Assembly: GCF_964340395.1 (NCBI RefSeq)
Contig: NC_135555.1
Location: 15,170,746-15,234,745, forward strand
Length of the DNA stretch: 64,000 nucleotides
Source: Glandiceps talaboti
Lineage: Eukaryota; Hemichordata; Enteropneusta; Spengelidae
Reading direction: 5' to 3'
Shown here: positions 11,601 through 22,000 of the stretch, in pieces
Layout of the letters: each line of letters starts with the position of its first letter
How positions within the stretch are numbered: position 1 is the first letter of the stretch
Translations under genes and position numbers: made by a program
Notes under the pieces: model-generated
Told to the model about the DNA's origin: nothing
Seen by the model: the letters and a program-made list of their open reading frames with translations, nothing else
The model's database searches: none

Positions 11601-14600
11601 TACATACCACTTACCCAATAACTCTGGTGCTACCATTTCTATGCTTGCTGATTGGTTTAACTGGTGACATACATATGTACACATCTTCCCTGCTGTACAT
11701 ACTATATATTACCATCATGTTGCTTTTGCTTTCATCATCATACTTAATTTTTTACAGTTCAAAGGTGAAAGTTCACCATGAAGTCTCTATTTTTTTTGTT
11801 ATGTAGGATGTCCTCACACAGGACCAGGATGACGGCAACCTTATGCAATGTCTAATACAAAGTAAGAATTCAGTTGATATGAACAGAGATTGTGCTGCTG
11901 GAATTGAACATTTCCAACTGGTAGGTCAACTTTTTATTAGAAGTTGTATGTCGTAACCCCAATGCGACCTGATTTTGTTGAAGGGGAATGCTAATCTAGG
12001 AAACAGAGGCGTTTTTATAAACTATGGGATGTGGAGAGTCATTTCATGATTTTACACCACCTACAATTACTTGCAAATTCAAAGAAACATCAAGTTCATC
12101 TTGTGCCTTTATAGGGTATCTTTACTATGGGCCCATGCATCATGGGAGTCAGCAGAAATAAAATATTCATGGTTGAACAATGAATATTCATGACTCCTAA
12201 GTGTCTCCCTTCAGTGTAAAGCATATCTCTATGTATGTACACATTAAAATATTTGAAACATTGTGATATCAATGTATACATGTACATGTACAACATTGTA
12301 ACACATGTACATATTGTCATTAATTTGCAACGTATATATTATATTATGAAAAATATGTGACACCTATTTACATAAATTAACCCTCTTCGTGTAAGCGATA
12401 ACGGTTGTGACAGGATTGGGTTTAAAGAATGTGCAATATATCTTTATACTTATAATACATATTAGACATATACCGGTATGTACAACATGTTCTGGAAGTA
12501 CATTTATCCCAGTTTGAAAGAATGTGAATACCAGATTATCTAGACTCAGTTCTGTATTGTGATTATAAATTATTTTATGCAGCATTGTGATATTCATATT
12601 ATTTTACCCCCTGCACTACCTGTCTTTCCAGTTACAAATGAAAGATTATCGCTTCAGCTACAAGTTCAAGGAAGCTTGTAAGAGTGATGTCTTGAAATAT
12701 TGTAAAGGGATAAAAAGCAAGTAAGTCACCGTTGATATCTTAACTTTTTTTTAAAGTTGTTTTTAGTGGAATTGATAACAGTACATTGTAAATATTAGCT
12801 TGGATGAGACGTAACAAGGTGTGATTGTACTAAACTCTGGTAGATCAAACACCTGTAATATATTCAATGCTTTGTGAACATGAAAATTAAAAACACCATT
12901 CCTTGATGGGAATAATTAAAGGGGAATACCACTACAAGAAATAGGGGTATTTTCATAAAGTTTAGGTTCTGGACAGTCATTTCACGGTTTCACAAAAGTT
13001 CATATAAATTCATATCAGTTCACATAAAACTCAAGACACACCAACTGAAATTTTACTGCACCTTCATGTCTCTAGCAGTGACATGATTGCTTCTTGCGTA
13101 TGCATTAGAAGAGCAATACATATTACTGACTCCTAAGTGCATATTACCTTCAGATAAACAGCCCTTGTGTATCATTACTGGGACAAGCCATTAGCCAAGC
13201 AAGTGGACTTGTTATCAAAGAGTACCAATATTTACACATGTGATGATGGGCTCTTACATAACACAAGTAAACAGCTGTAAAACCTCTATTCGGCCGTCTG
13301 CATGGACTGCAATTGAGGCAAACCTTATCTCCGTCTTATATCAGTTGTTATCAATTTATTAGGCTATTATAAGTAACGCTACAAACAGCTTTATAGATGC
13401 AAACAACTTTTATGACACCTGTTTTCGCCAGGCAAGCCCGCGGGTTTGTTGCACTTGGACCGCTAATGGTTTGTGACTGTCATGTCATGCAAGTCGATTT
13501 CTGTTTTGAAATGAATTTGAAATTAAATTAACTCAGGAAATGAAATTTTTAATAACTCGGTCTTCGTTTCATTTGGTATATACATGTAGTAACAATGGTG
13601 TATTCTTGAATACATTTACAGGGGAGAAGTAGTAAGCTGTCTTAGTACCCGTGTACTGAACGATACTCTCAGACAACAACAGCATACCGTGGCTGAAAAC
13701 TGTCGAAAAGAACTAAGAGTTGAACTCTTAGAAAAGGTTGGTAGAGATCATCACCACAGCCATCCTTGTTTGTACAAAATATCCTGTGCATTGCCCTCAG
13801 AGTGGTTCACTTTTAGTAGCTGAAAAATAGTCCATTGGATCATATATTTCAGTTTGATGCATGAAGTTCATTCTGTCCTTAAATATTACTGTATAAACAA
13901 CTTACGACACTGGTAATCCAACTTTTGGTTTACTAAAGATAGATGCAAACTAAAAATTCTAATTGTACTTCAGTGTGGTAGATTAGCGTTCCTCTGTTGT
14001 ACAATTCTAATCACCCTGTGATCAACATAGTGTAAACATTGGAAGTCCCAAGACAGCACTGCAAGTAGATGTAACACTAAATGAACTAGTTTTCAGAGAC
14101 ACCTCTGAGACTATAATTAAACCAACATCCATTCAACATCTTATCACTGTTGTATCAACATGTTGTGACAATAGTTTTAGTTTGTGTCTATCTTAGAAAA
14201 CCAAAGGCTCAATTACCAGGGTAATATGAATGTTTTGACCCTGCAAAAATCAAACGTTTTGTAATCAAATATCTGACTGTGCTTTAGTGTTTATGTTTGT
14301 GTGTATTCATATAAAATCAATTTTGCACAACATATTATGTGTAAATCCTATGAACATACATGTATACCAGTTAGATTTCAGTCATTGACTTCTCATATGA
14401 TATCTTTGATTTTGTTGTCAGTCTGAAGATGCCCGACTCGACCCAGAATTGATGAAGGAATGTGGGGATGATATCAGACGGAGCTGTAGTGATGTTCAGT
14501 TTGGCAATGCAAGGGTGAGTACAAAGTTGAGGCACAACTTGGCAATGATTGCTGTAAACTCACTTTCAGGATATTGGCATTAGTTTGAAAGACTCATCAA

Positions 14601-17600
14601 GAAAGGATTGATTGATTGATTGACTGACTGACTGACTGACTGACTGACTGACTGACTGACTGACTGACTGACTGACTGACTGACTGACTGACTGACTGAC
14701 TGTATCATAGGTCATCCAGCAGTTCATAATATATGTGAATGATTTAGTTTTAATATTGAGAATAAAGAAATTATATGAGATATGTGAAATCAATGCTCTG
14801 AAATCAGCAAAGTCTATTTGACTATATATTATATATCACCCAAGATACCCAAACAAGTTTATCATGTAGCAGAGTTCAGGAAAGTGAAGGATGATATCTA
14901 GAATCAGAGGCACTTCAGAGTTATGTGAATTGTATGAGCATATCAGTTATAGAATTGTTAGTACATCTACTTCACTAATTTTGTGTGGATTTCTAACATA
15001 TCTAATAATACAGTGTTTCTATCCTGATTACTGACTGCATTGTTTTGCTTAATTATTGTATGTACTAGGTTTTGGAGTGCCTTAAAGATCACAAGCAAGA
15101 CTTGAGTCAAAAATGCCACATGAAAATCTTCAACCGACAAAAAATCGAGGCTATGAATCCAGAAATGGACTATACTTTGATGAGAGCCTGTAAACGAATG
15201 ATCAAGGTAACTTAGTGACACTCATGAGCATGACACTGCATCCACCATATAATTTATACTTCCATACACTGTTATTTCAGTGAATGAGGACTCAAATGGC
15301 TTGAGTCTTTGACTACTGTCTCTCATCGGCAGGCTTTTTCAGAACGTTGGGTTTGAATCCACCATAACGTCTTCATAATGAACCCTCTAATTAAAGTGAG
15401 CTTTCACTTAAAAGAGTAACACCACTCCAGGACATTTTCATAAGCTGTGAGTTCTGGAGAGTCATTTTATGCTTTTATACCACTTATGTTACAGTTACTT
15501 GCAGTTTAAGTTTAGAGAAACATCAGAGAAACTTGTCTAGCGACTTGTAGTGACAAAGGCACCTTAGCTTACTTGTATTTTCCTTGGCTGAATGAAGAAA
15601 ATTATTGGGGAATAATATCTAACTGTTCAGCCCTGTCAGGCTTGTAATCCTTGACTATACTAAAATGCCGAATATCCTGCACAGTCCAACCAGATTTAGT
15701 TGCAGCCAATCAAATATCATTATGCTGTAAAAGGTCAAAATCACCATGATGTCAGCCTTTCAAGGCTGATTTATGAGACCAGCCACCTACTGTTATATTT
15801 ACAGTAAAACATAAGTTTCTGACCTTACTTGAGCATTTTTATCAAGTACAAACAATTGACAAGTATCACCATAACAACAACCATTCTTATCACCAAAAGC
15901 AGAAACTGTTTGATTTTTTAATCTACATAATGACCTCTGTTTGAACTTCTAATCACAAGTTCAAGGAAACGCCTAAAACTTTTGATCTAGCACAGGCAGG
16001 TAGAGCCACAGAGTAGTGCAGATGTGAGTGGTAGCTGGTATAGTGGCAGTAATGTCATATTTTACATTAGTATGAGTCTCATAGTCTTATTAAGTGTTAC
16101 AATAGATCCATCTGTGCGTCCGTCTGTTCGACCGCCTGTACACAGACTTATCTCAGACACGCAATATTGATTCCATTCAAACCAAACACAAAAGATACAT
16201 GTTATTATAGTGTGACCATATTCACTTCATTGTTTGTAACTACATTCTATAGTTTGAATATTTATAGTATTTTCGAACCTTATGTTAAACATTTTTTTTT
16301 TTTTATCAGCAATTTTGTCCAGATACTGACCCGAAGGATATATTTATTTGTCTGAAGAACCACAAAACAGACCCAAATATGGAACCAAAGTAAGTACTCT
16401 GACATGTTCATTGTTGGTAACTATTTCATGATATTAGTTTAGTCCCAGGAGATGAAGTCCTGGAGATGTTCTGTGCATTCCGTGTCCATCCATGTCAGAT
16501 GTGACCATGCATTTTTTCTAATGGGAAGACATTTTTTGTTGTCATACAAATCATCTAGGTATGGTGTTTGATTTGTCAATCACCTTAGCCTGAGAAATGA
16601 TATTTGATTGGTCACTGTGACTTTCAATCACACACATGACATTTGATTGGTCAGTGGGAGACTGTCAATCACCTAAACATTGGTATATGATTGGTCAGTG
16701 AGACTGTCAATCACCAAAGCATAATACATTAGTACTAAGCGGGAGTTTTCCGACCCAGCAGAATGGATTAGAAAAATATTAGTAGAGTTAGGTTCACAAA
16801 ATAGTTCTATTTGAAATTTGTGGGATTTGTCACTGCCAATGGTGACTGTCTAGTGCTACTCAATATGAAGCGATTTGACTAAAACTCGTGTGATATTTTT
16901 TATTTGATAGATGTAAGCAAGTTATTGGCAAACGACAGGTTACCAAGAATACTGATTATAGATTGAAGCCAGCTTTAGAGAAAGCCTGCAGTAAAGATAT
17001 CCCTAAGTTTTGTACTGATATAGTGGATCAACACCACAACTCGGAAGATGAATATCAAGGCAAAGTTATCCAGTGTTTGAAAGAGAAGTTCCGTAAAAAC
17101 GTAAGTTGTTGAAATTTGTGAATCAATATCATGAATATATATCCCCCCCCCCCAAAAAAAAAAATAAAAAAAATTTCCTAAGGAATGACACTTACATTGA
17201 CTTACAGTCATAGTAAGAAATATTATTGACCTTGTATTGAAATTGCACTCAATTATTGCAAACTTTAAGGTATCATACCCCATGACAGCGCCCTCTATAG
17301 GTGGTGTCGTATCTCTGTGGTACTAGAATGATAGGTCATTTGTATGACATCATGTCTGATCCCAGATTATTGTAGTAGGCATTATGTTAGTATAGTTTGT
17401 ATACCTACGAGAACAAAGGCCCAAGAATGGCTTCAGGTTCACACACTGCCACTTAAAATGTGCAGTAAGAGTGTGGGGGTATTTACTTGAGAATGAGGCA
17501 GGTGTCATGAGTTTCTGTTTGTCTTTGCAGCTAGATATGTATGTATTTTATAAACTAAGGTGCAGACAGATGTTTTGATATGTTTCAGCCTCCCAGCTTT

Positions 17601-18854
17601 ACAGTATTTAAATGTACAATGAATTTAGGTCATCTAAGGTCAAGTGAACCCTTCCCTGGTCCTAATGTACACGTTACATAGACCACCATTGTGCCCTCAG
17701 AACCAATTTAAATGTATCGCTAATACACAGCAATTTCTGGTGACTTTCCAATCATAGTGCCTTATTCTCGACTGTGTGGTGACTCCAAAAAATTACATTT
17801 TTTTTAACATTATGACACAATTAAAATCCTGTCTTTCGTGAATGAGCAGACTGTAGGTCACACCAGGTCTTTGACCTTTAACCTCTACTAATGACAAGAA
17901 ATCTTAATAGAATGTTTTAGTACTTCATTCCTATCTCATCATATCAACATGTATGACAAATATCAAGTTTTTTTTTTACTTTTGTTGTGTTTTCAAGCCC
18001 AGTTTGTTCTTTATAGTGCTTGCGTTACATGTGTATGTGTAATCTGTGTTAATGTTTTTGGTGTATATACTTATTAACTGGCAGTTTTATATCCCTTTTT
18101 GGAATCAGTAAAATCACTATTTTACTACCAAATCAGAGTGACTATAGACTTTCAATTCGGTGGCATCATGTTTTTTTACACCTTGCAAAAAGTTTTCTTG
18201 TTTTTACTTACATAAAACAAAATACAGATACTGGTAGCTCGCAAGCATATAAAATGTTAGATTTTATCTCACTGTGAACACAAATCAACATCACTGTTGG
18301 ATGAAACAAGGAAGATTCAAACACAAAACTGTTTTATTTGTGTTCACTGTAAGATAAAGTGTAGTATTTTCATGTGCGAGCACACTATCAGTGACTGTAT
18401 TTTGTCTGTGTAATTTGTGGCCTAAAAAACTGCTGTGATATGTACACAATTATAAACAACACACTGTGCCACCCGTATTTCAAATCTATAGTGGTTTGTG
18501 GTACATGTAGTACTTGCCAGTTATATTTGACTTGCAATGTTTTGTATGTGTGTGTCTTCAGCGTCTATCACCAAACTGTGAAGGTCAGATACGTCTACTG
18601 ATGCAGGAAGCTGCCATGGATTATCGCATGGATCCAGTACTGAAGTCAGCCTGTCTTAGTACCATCCAGGAATTGTGTTCTGAGGAGTCAACTCAGCCTG
18701 GTGCTGGCAAAGTAGAAGATTGTCTAAAATTACGCCTATATCATAAGGCTATCAAAGATGCAAAATGTGAAATGGTAAGTCAGACATCAAACATTGGGAA
18801 CAAGGTTATTATTTGTTGGAATCTTATGCACCCACACACAACAGACAGACAGAC

Positions 18855-18896
<42 letters not shown>

Positions 18897-19011
18897 CATG
18901 CATGCAAAGACAGATGGACAGAAATGCATACACACACACATACATACCTCATACATACATAAGAGTGCAAAAGTAATGAGTAGAACAGTCCTGAACAGTC
19001 ACATACAGACA

Positions 19012-19093
<82 letters not shown>

Positions 19094-22000
19094 CATTTGC
19101 ACATGCACACACACACACACATATTATTTTTTAGGATTTCAAAGTAGATCAAATCTATGTGACTTTTCCTATGTACATATACAAAAATGTAGGTTACCAA
19201 GGGGTCCAACAAAAATTATATACAATATATGGAAATCTAGGCAAGGTTTACCAGACTTTCCCAGTCTGTAACATTACTAGTGATTCCCAGACGTCAACCT
19301 GCATCAAAACTGTACATTGAACCCTATCATTCAATAAAATCTCTAAGACAAGTGACTCGCTCAGACTTTCAAATGACCAAATTTCAAGTTAGTATGAATT
19401 TGATATGGCATGAAACCTTTTTCCCTGAGGGCATATTCTTGTTTGTAAAGGATTGTTGATCACTTGCCAGTCTTATTGAGGTCAGTAAAGTCACTGTGTA
19501 TATATACAAAGCAGTAAAGTGCTCCAAGCAGGCTAAGGTTGTCAGACAACTAGAAATAAGAAATGTGGAATTGAAAGTTTGAGTGATCTTTATTTTGACA
19601 AATAAACATTGAGCCAGGAGTAATGTTAAATGTTCAAACTGTGCATGAAATGAAAATATCGGTGTAGGAAAATGACGAGATATTGTAAGACATGTAGTAG
19701 ACAGTTATATTGTATCAATCTGTCAGTCAATCAATCAGTCAGTCAGCAGTCAGAGGAATTGTATACTATTATTGCATTGTTTCCCATCTGTTGACTGTGC
19801 TGTGTTTGTTGTACTGCACTGTACTGTACTGTACTGTACTGTACTGTACTGTACTGTACTGTACTGAACTGTACTGAACTGTACTGTACATACATAATCT
19901 TGTAAAGTGCTGTGTTGTGCTGTGCTGTACTGTACTGTACTGTAATCTTGTAAAGTGCTGTGTTGTACTGTGCTGTACTGTGTTGTGCTTTGCTGTGCTG
20001 TACTGTACTGTACTCTTGTAAAGTGCTATGTTGTGCTGTAATGTACTGTACTGTACTGTACTGTACTGTACATACTGTAATCTTGTAAAGTGCTGTGTTG
20101 TACTGTACTGTACTGTACTGTACTGTACTGTACTGTAATCTTGTAAAGTGCTGTGTTGTACTGTGCTGTACTGTGTTGTGCTTTGCTGTGCTGTACTGTA
20201 CTGTACTCTTGTAAAGTGCTATGTTGTGCTGTAATGTACTGTACTGTACTGCGCTGTTGTACTGTACTTTACTGAACTGTACAACTGTGCTGCACTGTGC
20301 TGCACTGTATTATTGTAATGTACTGTACTGTACTGCACTGTACTGCACTGTTTTGTATTGTTCTGTACTGTACCATAACTTTTACCTGGGAACTTCTGAG
20401 GAACTCGTGTATATTTCACCAGCTTACACCTGTTAAGCATCTACTCCATTTCCCATGTGTTTACCCTGAACACAAACTTATGAATAATAAACATAGGAAA
20501 GTCTAGTAGATTTTACTCTCTTAACAAAACACTGATTCTGTTACACTGCATATGTATAATATTGCCACTGCATTGAGATGAAAGGTCTTGAATCGCAATT
20601 ACTATAGTGCTGTGTATTCAGCTCAGAGTACTTGTGTATATCAATATAAATTTTCCCTCTGTTTATCCTGCCAACAGGAAGTTGCCAGACTCGTTCATGA
20701 AGGTAGAGCAGACATCCATGTAGATCCCATTCTCTACAAAACATGTGCTTTAGACATCAAACACTTTTGTGTAAATATACCACCTGGGGAAGGCAGACGT
20801 AAGTATATATAGAGATTCGGTGCTTTATGTTTTACTTTACAGTAAGTTATTTCAACCTGCTATGTAACAGATCACGACTATTGGGACTCTTTCTGAGGTC
20901 AGAGGTCAATGAATAATTTATATTCACCCTGATCTCCACCCATGCATGATTGCAACCACCTCACATTGAAATGTACTGTACAAATAATGTTGCTTTGGTG
21001 TTTCATTCATGTAACATGATATCTTTTTAACACACACTCTGATTTCAAGACTGCAAATGTAAAATAAACAATTGTGTAGATGCCCCCCCCCCCCCCATGT
21101 AGAATTACATGGAGACAAGTAACCATGCTGATTAGCAGTAGGAAAGTAAACAATTGAAGCCACTAAAATCATCAAGTCTGCCTAATGTTTTCAGCAGACA
21201 CCTGTGCTAATGTATTATCACTGTAAAAGAATAGCTATGCCTGTCACTTTTTAATGTGATTGGGGAAAGGATCCTGCTGTGTTTGTTGTGTTTCAGTTAT
21301 TGTTACTCTAGAGTTGAAATATGTGTATCTTTGTGTCAAAAACATGATGTCCCCATGAGCGCAACACCAAACCAGTGTTGTTTCTACTGTAAATACTACA
21401 TGTCCTCAGGCTGTGTGTTTGATGGTTGATGTACATATGCACTCTACTGACAGTATACTTGCAGTTGGTAATCACAGTATTGCTAGTGTGAAATATATCC
21501 ATCTATCTATCTGTAGTTGAAACAGAGCTCACAAAAAAGGTTCTGTGCCCTAAAGATTGTGTTTTACCCACATCTTCTTTAACCATGGTAATACATGTAA
21601 TATGTGTCTTTTGTGATCAACTTCTCATGAACAGCTGGCTTATGTACGTGTGGTTTACAACGTCCTTCAAAGTAGTGTTTCTAGTTTGTTGCAAATCAAT
21701 ACATGGTAATATTTGTAGCTCGTGTCCAAGGGAATTTTAGATCTCATAAAATCTTTCTTGATTTACAGGGGAATGGCATTCTAGGAAATAAAGGCACACT
21801 ACGTGTTTTGAGCCATTTCAAAATCACCTACAATTGAGAGGTGTCTTACACTGAAAGTCAGGATTTTAAGCATTATGTTTTATTTTTTGTCTTCCAGAAA
21901 TGTCGTGTCTTCTTGAAGTTTTAGAAGATAAAACAGTTCGTCTTAGTGTAGATTGTAAACGTGTACTTACAGAGAGAGTAGAAATGTGGGAATATGCTGC

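Larger units (their letters stand above)
3013..11806 (+). other. 8.8-kb GLG1 intron rich in repeats
   Basis: The largest GLG1 intron in the window. In order it holds a CT-rich stretch near 3945-3975, a foldback element (4820-5200), degenerate repeats with CCATAGTAAC (5600-5830), two minisatellites (6196-6870 and 7493-7950), a duplicated foldback (7948-8590), two more inverted-repeat elements (9944-10070 and 10133-10512) and a dispersed repeat near 11090. No coding exon was found. Confidence 0.85.

Noticed and set aside
15270-15385. Possible SINE with B-box-like GGTTTGAATCC
   Set aside because: The B box is plausible but no A box at proper spacing and no body matching the SINE at 36370 could be seen.
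18775-19134. Extension of GLG1 exon 12 into a Thr/His-rich tail
   Set aside because: It is read-through of a consensus GTAAGT donor into GACA and AC microsatellites.
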